DNA from: Bacillota bacterium
Lineage (GTDB): Bacteria > Bacillota > Clostridia > Christensenellales > DTU072
DNA length: 64,000 nucleotides
Reading direction: 5' to 3'
NCBI GenBank assembly: GCA_023394875.1
Contig: JAEXAB010000001.1
Location: forward strand, 62,001-126,000
The notes below the pieces were generated by a model. The model was not told the origin of the DNA, did no database searches, and was given only the letters and a program-made list of their open reading frames with translations. Made by a program: the position numbers and the translations under genes. Each line of letters opens with the position of its first letter. Position 1 is the first letter of the stretch. Positions 8,999 through 16,866 of this stretch are shown in pieces.

Positions 8999-10094
8999 AG
9001 GTCTTCCTCACTAAAGAAATTTTTCGGTCTTTTACCTCATACAAGGCGTAATTATCGGCAATATTTTTCTCAAACTCGGTACAAGTTACTATCGTTTGAG
9101 CGTTCAGACTATCAAACAACCCTTTTTTTCTGTCAACGTCAAGCTCGCTTAAAACGTCGTCCATTAACAAAACCGGCTTTTCTCCGCTGACGTTATAAAA
9201 AGAATCCACTTCGGCAAGTTTAAGACTTAAAGCAGCCGTCCTTTTCTGTCCTTGAGAGCAGTACTTACGTACGTCAATACCCCCTGCAGAAATCTTTATA
9301 TCGTCACGGTGTATTCCAACCGTTGTGTATTCTAGCCGACAATCCTTATTAAGAGAATTTTCATAGAGAGTTTTCAAGCTCTTTTTTATGTCGGAAAAGT
9401 CCACTTCTTCGGTTTCGTAGGCTATCTCCAACGTTTCCTTGCCGCTGGTTAGCATTGTATGCTTTTCGTTTGCCAACGGAGCAAGCCTAATAATAAAATC
9501 CCGCCTGCGCAGAATTATATATTCTTCCGCCTCAATCATTTTTTCTACAATAAGGTCGCTCATTTCTTTTAGAGAACTGCTGTTTTTATAATTTTTCAGC
9601 ACCTTATTGCGCTGGGCTATTAGCTTGTTATATCTCATTAGGCTATTAAGGTATAGCTTATCCAGTTGGCACAGACTAATATCCATAAACCGCCTGCGGT
9701 CAACGGGCGATTCCTTAATCAGCCGCATTTCGTCGGGGGAGAAAAAGACTACTCCTAAGCCCCCCAACAATTCGCTCATTCTTTGAATAGGCAGATTATC
9801 GATAAGCGCGCGCTTTTTGCCTTGCTGGTCAATCAAAATTTCCACCGTATGTTTGGAATATTTTTTCTCAAACAATATTTTTATTCGGGCGGACTTTTCG
9901 GACTCCCAGTTTATAAGTTCTTTATCCTTTAAGCCTTTTGCGGACTTACCTAACGCTGCAAAAAATATACTCTCAATCAGATTGGTTTTACCGGCGGCGT
10001 TTGCCCCCGTAAGAATGTTAATCCCTTCGTTAAGCTCCAAAAACAAAGTCGGATAACTTAAAAAATTCTCCAAGTATATTTTTCTTATTACCAA
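8991..10094 (-). CDS. recF: DNA replication and repair protein RecF
   Basis: SMC-like ATPase that helps load RecA at gapped DNA. Walker A is GANAAGKTN (residues ~32-40), the signature region is YCSQGQKRTAALSL and Walker B is LLMDDVLSELD. Length 367 aa is normal. In most Bacillota recF is next to dnaA-dnaN-gyrB; here it lies between metA (2 bases upstream) and argS (8-base overlap), so the replication-origin context has been lost. Confidence 0.95.
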   Translation of the reverse strand: MVIRKIYLENFLSYPTLFLELNEGINILTGANAAGKTNLIESIFFAALGKSAKGLKDKELINWESEKSARIKILFEKKYSKHTVEILIDQQGKKRALIDNLPIQRMSELLGGLGVVFFSPDEMRLIKESPVDRRRFMDISLCQLDKLYLNSLMRYNKLIAQRNKVLKNYKNSSSLKEMSDLIVEKMIEAEEYIILRRRDFIIRLAPLANEKHTMLTSGKETLEIAYETEEVDFSDIKKSLKTLYENSLNKDCRLEYTTVGIHRDDIKISAGGIDVRKYCSQGQKRTAALSLKLAEVDSFYNVSGEKPVLLMDDVLSELDVDRKKGLFDSLNAQTIVTCTEFEKNIADNYALYEVKDRKISLVRKTYD

Positions 10095-10096
10095 TG

Positions 10097-11005
10097 CTAT
10101 CTCCCGATATCAAAGGGCGTAACCTGATAAACGTAGTAGTTAAGCCAGTTGTTAAATAACAAATGTCCGGTTGACTTCCAGCCCATATTGATTTTGTTTA
10201 TGTCGTTATGGACAAAATAATATTCGGGCATATCGATTTCCAGTCCCTTATCAACGTCGCGGAGATATTCATTTTTCAAAGTCTCTCTGTCGTATTCGCT
10301 GTGCCCGAAGAAAAAGAACTTCTTGCCGTCAATACTTTTTGCTATGGAAATTCCGCAATCTTCGCCTTCGGCAAGTACCACAAGTCTTGGGTCTTCCCGC
10401 AAAGACTGTTCGTCAACGGCGGTATATCTTGAGTGCGGCACCTTGAAATTATCATTTAGTCCTCTAAGTAAAGGGTCATACTCCACCATCGGATGATTTT
10501 TATATACCCCGAACAGCTTTTTCCCCAGCGGTCTTTTGCCGATACCGTAGTAGTAGTTCATAGCGGCTTGCGCTCCCCAGCAAATAAAAATAGAAGAAGT
10601 AACGTTCCTTTCGGCAAAGTCAAAAATTCTACAAAGTTCTTCCCAATACTTGACGTCACTAAATTCCAATGTCTCTACCGGCGCGCCCGTTATAATAAAT
10701 CCGTCAAACTTCTTATGCTTTATATCTTCGAAAGTCTGATAAAACTTGTCCATATGACTTTGGGAAGTATTAGAAGGAGTATAACTTGCCGTCTTAATAA
10801 GCGTGATATTAACTTGTAAGGGCGTGTTGCTTAGTACCCTCATTAGTTGGGTTTCTGTCTCCACCTTGGTAGGCATTAGGTTAAGTATGGCAATCTCAAG
10901 CGGTCTTATATCCTGTGTTTTTGCTCTTATATCTCCCATTACGAATATATTCTCACCTGTGAGAACGTCAAAGGCAGGTATATCTTTTGGTATTACTATA
11001 GGCAT
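10097..11005 (-). CDS. metA: Homoserine O-acetyltransferase (MetA family)
   Basis: First committed step of methionine synthesis, acylation of homoserine. The catalytic triad is visible as Cys142 (ICWGAQAA), His235 and Glu237 (GHSEYD). Position 111 is Glu (GAPVE); in this family Glu111 goes with acetyl-CoA use and Gly with succinyl-CoA, so acetyl transfer is predicted despite the common name homoserine succinyltransferase. It follows metY, which uses O-acetylhomoserine, by 11 bases, consistent with that prediction. Confidence 0.93.
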   Translation of the reverse strand: MPIVIPKDIPAFDVLTGENIFVMGDIRAKTQDIRPLEIAILNLMPTKVETETQLMRVLSNTPLQVNITLIKTASYTPSNTSQSHMDKFYQTFEDIKHKKFDGFIITGAPVETLEFSDVKYWEELCRIFDFAERNVTSSIFICWGAQAAMNYYYGIGKRPLGKKLFGVYKNHPMVEYDPLLRGLNDNFKVPHSRYTAVDEQSLREDPRLVVLAEGEDCGISIAKSIDGKKFFFFGHSEYDRETLKNEYLRDVDKGLEIDMPEYYFVHNDINKINMGWKSTGHLLFNNWLNYYVYQVTPFDIGR

Positions 11006-11016
11006 ATTCCCTCCCT

Positions 11017-12309
11017 TTATCCGTTGACTGCGCTAGCTTCAAGCGCGGTAACAATATCTTCTATTATATCAGCCGCGTCCTCAATACCTACGCTGAGCCT
11101 AATAAGATTATCGCTTATTCCGCAGGAAATAAGTTCGGCATCGGACAGCTGACGGTGGGTGGAGCTAGCAGGATGCAAAACGCAACTTCTGGAATCGGCA
11201 ATATGAGTTACTATTCTGAACAGTTTCAGAGCTTTTTGGAACTTGGAAGCAGCCTCTCTGCCGCCCTTAATTCCGAAAGTAACCATTCCCGAAGCCATAT
11301 TGTTATCAAAATATTTTTGTACCAAAGGATAGTTTGCGTCACTTTCTAACCCTGCATATTTTACCCACAAAACTTGTTTGCTTGATTTAAGTAACTTAGC
11401 AACGCTTAGCGCGTTTTCGCTGTGGCGCGCCATACGTAAATGGAGCGTTTCTATACCGTTGTGGGTCAAAAAGGCGTTCATTGGCGCCATTTGCGCGCCG
11501 ATATCTCTCATAATCTGCACTCTTGCCTTTACGATAAAGGCTTTTTCTTTGCAGTCTTTGGCATATACCATTCCGTGATAGCTCTCATCGGGAGTGTTAA
11601 AATCGGCATAGCGGGGGTTGTTTAAGAAGTTAAAATTACCTCCGTCCACTATAAGTCCGCCTACCGAACAAGCATGTCCGTCAAGATACTTAGTGGAAGA
11701 ATAAACGACCAGGTTAACTCCCCACTCAAAAGGACGGCAAATTACAGGCGTAGCCAAAGTATTGTCAACCATTAATAAAATTCCGTACTTCTTGGCAACT
11801 TTACTTAGTTTATCAAAATCGGCAACGTTCATGGCGGGATTGGCTATAGTTTCGCAGAAAATTATTTTGGTGTTATCGTCAACACATTTTTCTATTTCGG
11901 CTTCGCTTGCGTTCGGGTCGATAAAACGGCAATCTATTCCTAGTTTGGGTAGTGTCGTGGAAAATAGATTATATGTACCGCCGTATATAGTCGATACGGA
12001 AATTATGTTATCCCCTTTGTGGCAAACGGTAAAAACTGCCAGAGTGGTTGCCGCCATTCCGCTGGAACAAGCCATTGCGCCCACTCCGCCGTCAAGAGCG
12101 GTGATTCTCTCTTCCAAACCGCCGTTGGTGGGATTGCCAAGCCTTGTATAGAAATATCCTTCGGCCTTTAGGTCGAACAAATCTCCCATTTCTTCGGGGG
12201 TGTCATAAGCGAAAGTGGTGCTTTGATATATGGGTAGAACTCTGGGTTCTCCCTTTTTCGGGCTGTAGCCCGATTGAACGCATTTTGTATTGATTTTATA
12301 TTGTTTCAT
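11017..12309 (-). CDS. metY: O-acetylhomoserine aminocarboxypropyltransferase (sulfhydrylase)
   Basis: PLP enzyme of the Cys/Met-metabolism family that makes homocysteine from O-acetylhomoserine and sulfide. The PLP lysine is in YSSTKYLDGH. Other family blocks are RLGNPTN, SSGMAATT and HPASSTHRQ. Length 430 aa is typical of MetY and longer than MetB/MetC. Together with the acetyl-type metA it gives a two-step route to homocysteine. It starts 21 bases after smpB; no SAM riboswitch fits in that gap. Confidence 0.93.
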   Translation of the reverse strand: MKQYKINTKCVQSGYSPKKGEPRVLPIYQSTTFAYDTPEEMGDLFDLKAEGYFYTRLGNPTNGGLEERITALDGGVGAMACSSGMAATTLAVFTVCHKGDNIISVSTIYGGTYNLFSTTLPKLGIDCRFIDPNASEAEIEKCVDDNTKIIFCETIANPAMNVADFDKLSKVAKKYGILLMVDNTLATPVICRPFEWGVNLVVYSSTKYLDGHACSVGGLIVDGGNFNFLNNPRYADFNTPDESYHGMVYAKDCKEKAFIVKARVQIMRDIGAQMAPMNAFLTHNGIETLHLRMARHSENALSVAKLLKSSKQVLWVKYAGLESDANYPLVQKYFDNNMASGMVTFGIKGGREAASKFQKALKLFRIVTHIADSRSCVLHPASSTHRQLSDAELISCGISDNLIRLSVGIEDAADIIEDIVTALEASAVNG

Positions 12310-12330
12310 TGTAGGTTTCTTTCCTCCGCA

Positions 12331-12780
12331 TTATTTGTAGTTAGCTAGCTCTCTTAATACCTCTCTTTTTTGCTGTTTTTCTTTGAGAGCATCTCTTTTG
12401 TCGTGTAGTTCTTTTCCTTTTGCCAAAGCAATTTCTATTTTTATGAGAGAATTTTTGAAATAAACCTTAGTGGCTACCAGGGTATATCCCTTCTGTTCTA
12501 TTTTGCCCCTAAGTTTATCGATTTCTCTCTTATGCATTAATAAACGGCGGTCGCGGCGAGGGTCGACGTTAAAATAACTCCCCATTTTGTAGGGAGAAAT
12601 ATGCACGTTGGAAAGGATAATCTCACCGTTTTTTATATAGGCGTAACTATCTTTGAGATTTATCCCTCCAAGCCTGATACTTTTTACCTCGCTGCCAACA
12701 AGCTGAATGCCCGCCTCAAAGGTCTCTTCGATAAAGAAATCATGATAGGCTTTCTTGTTGGTTGCAACCAACCGTTCCAT
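12331..12780 (-). CDS. smpB: SsrA-binding protein SmpB
   Basis: tmRNA partner that rescues stalled ribosomes. The sequence shows the OB-fold core (GIQLVGSEVKSIR ... LSNVHISPYKMG ... RDRRLLMHKREI) and the basic C-terminal tail that acts in the decoding centre. 149 aa is normal. AAGGAG lies just before the ATG. The common secG-rnr-smpB order is broken: rnr is absent and a terminator separates secG from smpB. The tmRNA gene itself was not found here. Confidence 0.96.
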   Translation of the reverse strand: MERLVATNKKAYHDFFIEETFEAGIQLVGSEVKSIRLGGINLKDSYAYIKNGEIILSNVHISPYKMGSYFNVDPRRDRRLLMHKREIDKLRGKIEQKGYTLVATKVYFKNSLIKIEIALAKGKELHDKRDALKEKQQKREVLRELANYK

Positions 12781-12810
12781 TTACGCTCCTTATTATTTAA
12801 TAATTTATTA

Positions 12811-12816
12811 TATTAA
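12811..12816 (-). promoter_or_regulatory. Probable -10 of the smpB promoter
   Basis: TATAAT on the minus strand about 30 bases before smpB with only weak -35 candidates. It would head the smpB-metYA-recF-argS-... run, since the secG terminator lies directly upstream. Position is given to within a few bases. Confidence 0.4.
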
Positions 12817-12891
12817 CATATAAACGCCCTAAAAGCAAGTAATAGCCAAAATTTTAGGGTAATATACCCTATTTTGCCACAAATACTTAAT

Positions 12892-12918
12892 AAAAAAACA
12901 ACTGCCCGCAGGCAGTTG
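12892..12918 (-). terminator. Intrinsic terminator after secG
   Basis: Stem CAACTGCC (12899-12906) with GGCAGTTG (12911-12918), loop CGCA, followed on the minus strand by seven T. It ends the secG transcript. Confidence 0.88.
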
Positions 12919-12942
12919 CTTGTTTCTCTTAGTGTGGTCTTT

Positions 12943-13239
12943 TTATAATCTGGCTTTGAGTATCTGTATTACGAAGAATAAAATCGAAGTAACTAGGATA
13001 GCTATTGCTATAAATATTGTCCATCTCTTAAATTTTCCGTCCAAACTTCTTGCCTTGTTTTTACCAAAAAAGGATTCGGCGCCGCCTGCAATAGCTCCCA
13101 AATTGGAAGAATTGCCTTGTTGAAGCACTACTATTATTATCATAGCAATGCTCAATAGTACCATAAGCACCATAAAAATAATGGAAAACACGGTGTAAAC
13201 GGTATATGCTTGTACAGCAGAAATCAAACCTAATGTCAT
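12943..13239 (-). CDS. secG: Preprotein translocase subunit SecG
   Basis: Small subunit of the SecYEG channel. Two hydrophobic helices flank the conserved loop containing VLQQGNSSNLGAIAGG and FFGKN, diagnostic of SecG; 98 aa is slightly long because of an N-terminal extension. It has its own promoter (13272-13300) and terminator and so forms a single-gene unit. Confidence 0.93.
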   Translation of the reverse strand: MTLGLISAVQAYTVYTVFSIIFMVLMVLLSIAMIIIVVLQQGNSSNLGAIAGGAESFFGKNKARSLDGKFKRWTIFIAIAILVTSILFFVIQILKARL

Positions 13240-13271
13240 CTTTGTCTCCTATCTAACTTATATGCTAGGTT

Positions 13272-13300
13272 ATTTTATCATAAGGATTAATTATTTTCAA
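13272..13300 (-). promoter_or_regulatory. Sigma-A promoter of secG
   Basis: TTGAAA (13295-13300), 17 bases, TAAAAT (13272-13277) with a TG one base before the -10 (extended -10). Confidence 0.7.
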
Positions 13301-13332
13301 GCGTTTTATTCAATCTTTTTGAAAAATAACCA

Positions 13333-14217
13333 CTATTCGACCTCGCCGAAATATTTGTCAACAAGCCGTACCGGACGTAATCTTAGTTTGGTTTCGCGCA
13401 AATTTTCGTCGCCGACGTCCTCTTCTCTGTTAACGTAGACAAGCTCTTTGCTATAGCACATCTCCAAAAACAGCTTGTTTGCGGCGGCATAACTGCCCCT
13501 ATACTCTTTTAACGCCTTTTCAAAATGCACGTAAAGGGTGTCCCCTACCTTTTCTCCAAAGCTAAAACCTATTACTTTGCCGTCAACGATAAGCAAACCG
13601 CCGGTAAGTTCGGTAGAAGCAAAATCACTTAAAACAAAGTCTAAAACCGTTTTTTCGGACTTGAAAATTTGGCTTTCCTTGTTCTGAACAACATAATATT
13701 CGCCAAAAAAGTCGGCAAGCAAGGCTTTCTTTGTGTCGTCATAGCTTACGTATTCATAATTATATGTTTTTATAAACTGATTGAAATGGTTTTTTTGAGC
13801 GTGTAACTTCTTTCCGCTTAAATTTAACAGTTCCTCATAAGAATATAAATAATCCGCCCAATTCCTGTCGGCTGTTAACTTCAGTCTGCCTTTGAAATAA
13901 TTTTCCAGAGTATCAACGTTTTCTTGGGGTACGTGCCAAAAACAGAGTTTCAGCATATTATTTAGGCAATACTCTTCTATTTTTTCTATATCATTATCGG
14001 TTATTTTATCTCCGAAAGGATAATAAAAATTGGCGTTCCCGTCCCTGATTGACATTACGAAAAGAACTTCGTCTTGCTCACAGATATAGTGATTTTCGGC
14101 GGCGCTCCACAGATAAATAAATCCGAAAGTGTTTTCACAGCTATAATAAGTTGTCTTATTTAGATACTTTTTCAATACCGGAATACTTTTCTCGGTAATT
14201 TTTTCAAACAGTAACAT
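13333..14217 (-). CDS. DUF2156 protein (phosphatidylglycerol lysyltransferase C-terminal-like)
   Basis: Resembles the soluble GNAT-like acyl/aminoacyl-transferase domain (LPG synthase C-terminal, DUF2156) found alone in many clostridia; the membrane part of MprF is absent. Visible features are the family-like N terminus FEKITEKSIPVLKKYL, a KKLHAQKNHFNQF helix and the C-terminal FSFGEKVGDTLYVHFEKA stretch. The reaction is unknown for the stand-alone form. The open frame runs to 14328, but that would overlap spoIIR and gives an atypical N terminus, so the ATG at 14217 (294 aa) is preferred. No Shine-Dalgarno; an extended -10 lies 6 bases before it. Confidence 0.75.
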   Translation of the reverse strand: MLLFEKITEKSIPVLKKYLNKTTYYSCENTFGFIYLWSAAENHYICEQDEVLFVMSIRDGNANFYYPFGDKITDNDIEKIEEYCLNNMLKLCFWHVPQENVDTLENYFKGRLKLTADRNWADYLYSYEELLNLSGKKLHAQKNHFNQFIKTYNYEYVSYDDTKKALLADFFGEYYVVQNKESQIFKSEKTVLDFVLSDFASTELTGGLLIVDGKVIGFSFGEKVGDTLYVHFEKALKEYRGSYAAANKLFLEMCYSKELVYVNREEDVGDENLRETKLRLRPVRLVDKYFGEVE

Positions 14218-14223
14218 AATGCC

Positions 14224-14252
14224 AATATACCACACAAATTTGATAAAGTAAA
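14224..14252 (-). promoter_or_regulatory. Promoter of the DUF2156 gene, leaderless type
   Basis: TTTACT (14247-14252), 17 bases, TATATT (14224-14229) preceded by TGG. The ATG is six bases after the -10, so the transcript would have almost no leader. Confidence 0.5.
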
Positions 14253-14282
14253 GTATATCCCTTTCTTTAGCTGTCAATAATA
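14253..14282 (+). promoter_or_regulatory. Candidate sigma-F promoter of spoIIR
   Basis: GTATA (14253-14257), 15 bases, GTCAATAATA (14273-14282). This matches the B. subtilis sigma-F pattern (GYATA, N15, GGnnAnAHTR) with one mismatch in the -10. SpoIIR is the classic sigma-F-controlled forespore signal, which makes the match meaningful. It is back to back with the DUF2156 promoter. Confidence 0.55.
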
Positions 14283-14287
14283 CCGCT

Positions 14288-14794
14288 ATGGTAAAAAAAT
14301 TGTGCGCTTTTCTCATTTTTTGTTTCATTGTGCTGTGCGCTTTCGGCTGTTCGGGTGTTGAGGACGCAAACGCCGATTATTTGCGCCTGCATATTCGTGC
14401 AAACAGCAATGAAATTACCGACCAAAATATAAAACTAAAAGTACGCGATGAAGTTATAAAATACCTAACTCCCCTCTTTGGGGGGGTGACTTCCAGAACG
14501 CAAGCCGAAATAATCGTAAAGCGCAACACGGCAGAACTAACGGAAATTGTTAACAATTTTCTTATACAAAACGATTTTGGCTACAATTGCGCAATAGCAA
14601 TAAAAAACGAAACCTTCCCGACTAGAAAATATGATGACCTAGTCTTAGAAAAAGGGTTATACCGCGCAATTATCATAACTTTGGGAAAAGGGGAAGGGGA
14701 CAACTGGTGGTGCGTAGCTTACCCTCCGCTATGCTTTGCCGAAGGGGAAGACGTAACTTATAAATCAAAAATATGGGAAATCATTAAAGAATAA
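14288..14794 (+). CDS. spoIIR: Stage II sporulation protein R
   Basis: Secreted forespore signal that triggers pro-sigma-E processing by SpoIIGA in the mother cell. An N-terminal hydrophobic signal segment ends near a Cys (CAFGC), followed by the family hallmark LRLHIRANSNEITDQ and KLKVRDEV. Other conserved parts are FPTRKYDD and the WWCVAYPPLCF block near the end. 168 aa fits. No clear Shine-Dalgarno is present, and the sigma-F-like -10 is only 5 bases before the ATG. It is 12 bases upstream of sleB. Confidence 0.93.
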   Translation: MVKKLCAFLIFCFIVLCAFGCSGVEDANADYLRLHIRANSNEITDQNIKLKVRDEVIKYLTPLFGGVTSRTQAEIIVKRNTAELTEIVNNFLIQNDFGYNCAIAIKNETFPTRKYDDLVLEKGLYRAIIITLGKGEGDNWWCVAYPPLCFAEGEDVTYKSKIWEIIKE

Positions 14795-14806
14795 TTAGGA
14801 GGTAAA

Positions 14807-15496
14807 ATGAGTAAAGCAAAAATACTAAAATCGGCAGTCTGCATAGTGCTAATCCTTTCCACAGCGCTTACCGCAGTATTGCTGTTTACCGATGCGATAA
14901 GGTCAGATGAACCTGCGGAGGCTGCTTCTCTAAAGCAAGGCAGTACGGGCGCTACGGTAAAAAAAGTTCAGCAAAAACTAAAAGACTGGGGCTACTATAC
15001 CGGCGGTGTGGACGGCATATACGGTAGCAAAACGGTAGCCGCGGTAAAATATTTTCAGAGGAAGAACGGACTTACCGCCGACGGGATAGTGGGTTCCAAA
15101 ACAGCCGCCGCTATGGGAATAAGCCTTACTTCCAACACAGGCTCCAATACCGGCAACGCTTATCTTCTTGCCCGTCTGGTCCATGCCGAAGCCAGAGGAG
15201 AACCCTACGTGGGGCAAGTTGCCGTTGCCGCCGTTGTGCTTAACAGGGTTAAAAGTTCGCAATTTCCTAACACAATAAGCGGGGTTATTTATCAGAAAGG
15301 GGCTTTTGACGTAGTAAGTGACGGACAAATCAATATGGCGCCCGACAACACCGCAGTAAGAGCGGCACAAGATGCCTTAAACGGTTGGGACCCCACTTAC
15401 GGCTGCTTGTTCTATTATAATCCCAACACCGCTACCAACGCCTGGATTAGGCAAAAACCCATAAAACTGTCCATCGGCGAACACGTCTTCTGCTAA
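14807..15496 (+). CDS. sleB: Spore cortex-lytic enzyme SleB
   Basis: Germination-specific lytic transglycosylase that degrades spore cortex. A signal/TM segment (~res 8-28) precedes a peptidoglycan-binding domain (GSTGATVKKVQQKL ... GSKTAAAMG, ~res 45-105) and the hydrolase-2 catalytic domain beginning LARLVHAEARGEP, where the Glu is catalytic; WDPTYGCLFYYNP is another family block. A strong AGGAGG site precedes the ATG. ypeB follows 18 bases later, the standard partnership in spore formers. Confidence 0.93.
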   Translation: MSKAKILKSAVCIVLILSTALTAVLLFTDAIRSDEPAEAASLKQGSTGATVKKVQQKLKDWGYYTGGVDGIYGSKTVAAVKYFQRKNGLTADGIVGSKTAAAMGISLTSNTGSNTGNAYLLARLVHAEARGEPYVGQVAVAAVVLNRVKSSQFPNTISGVIYQKGAFDVVSDGQINMAPDNTAVRAAQDALNGWDPTYGCLFYYNPNTATNAWIRQKPIKLSIGEHVFC

Positions 15497-15514
15497 TTAT
15501 AAGTGAGGTAAATT

Positions 15515-16816
15515 ATGAATAGAACAAAGAGAACAATAATTGCCGTATCAGTAATAGCTATCCTTATTATGGCGGGGCTAGCCACAGCCTTAGGTATATT
15601 CGTGACGAAAAATAAAAAAGCCGAAGCGACGGTTAATTCCATCTACGAAAAGTCCTTTAGGGAAAGTCTAGACAGCCTATCCGATATAGAACTGCGCCTC
15701 AGTAAAATAAACGTGCTTACCGGCACAACCTTACGCCAACAACTTCTAAGCGACGTATGGCGTCAATGCGACGTAGCCGCCACCAACCTTTCCCAACTTG
15801 GGCAAGTGGGTGAGGATATGAACGATATCGTAAAATTCCTCAACCAAATGGGCGACTACTGCTACTACCTCTCCAAAAAACTAAAAACTTCGCAATTAAG
15901 TGAAGAAGAAACGGCAAACGTAGCCAAATTCTATGAGATAACCAAAGAATTGAGCGCGTCTTTGCGTGGAGTGGAAGACAAACTGGTAACAGGTAAAAAA
16001 ATCGACACCAAGCTTTTAAGCGACGATATTACTATATCCGACGCAATAAAGAGCCACTCCTCCGTTGACTATCCCGAACTTATTTATGACGGACCGTTCT
16101 CCGATGCATTAAACGACCGCGAAGTAAAAAACCTCAAGGATGCTGCGGAGATTACTTCGGAACAAGGAGCAGCTAAGGTAATCGAATATTTCCCCGACGC
16201 GAAGAACGTAAGCTATATCGGAGAAGGCACTTCTTCTATTGTATCCTATCTTTATCAGTTCGATATCAATGGACAGGTGGGCAACGTGCAAATAACCAAA
16301 AACGGCGGGAAAGTGACTTCTTACAATTCCTATTGCGCAATAGACGACCCTATCTTGTCCGAAGAAGAATGTCTTGCAAAGGGCAATGAATATATGACAA
16401 AGCTGGGGTTTGAAAATATGAAAGCGGTATGGGTGTTTAATAACAACAGCACAGTTTATATAAACTATGCCTTTCTGGATAATAACAATATAGTCTATTA
16501 TCCCGATATGGTAAAAATAAAAATAAACAGCAATAACGGCGACCTAATAGGTTTGGAAGCCGAAAACTATCTTTATAACCACGTAGAAAGAAACCTGACT
16601 ATCGGTACCGAAAAGACAATCATTCTTAACAAAAACCTTAACGTAGTAAGTCAAGTTTATTGCCTTATTCCTACCGAATGGAACAGCGAAGTTCTCTGCA
16701 AAGAGGTTGTCGCCACCGCCAACGGAATAACCTATTATATCTATTTTGACCTATCAACAGGGGAAGAAATAAAAGCAATGGTAGTTATAGAAGACGAAGG
16801 CAAATTGTTAGCGTAA
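15515..16816 (+). CDS. ypeB: Germination protein YpeB
   Basis: Partner required for SleB stability and localisation in the spore inner membrane. It has an N-terminal TM anchor (~res 10-30), a helical region (res ~40-200) and C-terminal PepSY-like repeats (e.g. the section around GNVQITKNGGKV and VKIKINSNNGDLIG). Length 433 aa is normal for YpeB. It is third in the spoIIR-sleB-ypeB run and ends at a strong terminator. Confidence 0.9.
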   Translation: MNRTKRTIIAVSVIAILIMAGLATALGIFVTKNKKAEATVNSIYEKSFRESLDSLSDIELRLSKINVLTGTTLRQQLLSDVWRQCDVAATNLSQLGQVGEDMNDIVKFLNQMGDYCYYLSKKLKTSQLSEEETANVAKFYEITKELSASLRGVEDKLVTGKKIDTKLLSDDITISDAIKSHSSVDYPELIYDGPFSDALNDREVKNLKDAAEITSEQGAAKVIEYFPDAKNVSYIGEGTSSIVSYLYQFDINGQVGNVQITKNGGKVTSYNSYCAIDDPILSEEECLAKGNEYMTKLGFENMKAVWVFNNNSTVYINYAFLDNNNIVYYPDMVKIKINSNNGDLIGLEAENYLYNHVERNLTIGTEKTIILNKNLNVVSQVYCLIPTEWNSEVLCKEVVATANGITYYIYFDLSTGEEIKAMVVIEDEGKLLA

Positions 16817-16830
16817 TTTATCATCCAACA

Positions 16831-16866
16831 AAAAAAGAGCAACAACGTAAAGTTGTTGCTTTTTTG
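16831..16866. terminator. Bidirectional terminator between ypeB and the ABC exporter
   Basis: Stem AGCAACAAC (16838-16846) with GTTGTTGCT (16852-16860), flanked by an A-run and a T-run. It serves ypeB on the plus strand and the exporter operon on the minus strand. Confidence 0.88.

Noticed and set aside
14978..15370. 130-aa minus-strand ORF in sleB
   Set aside because: Shadow of the sleB coding frame with no start signals.
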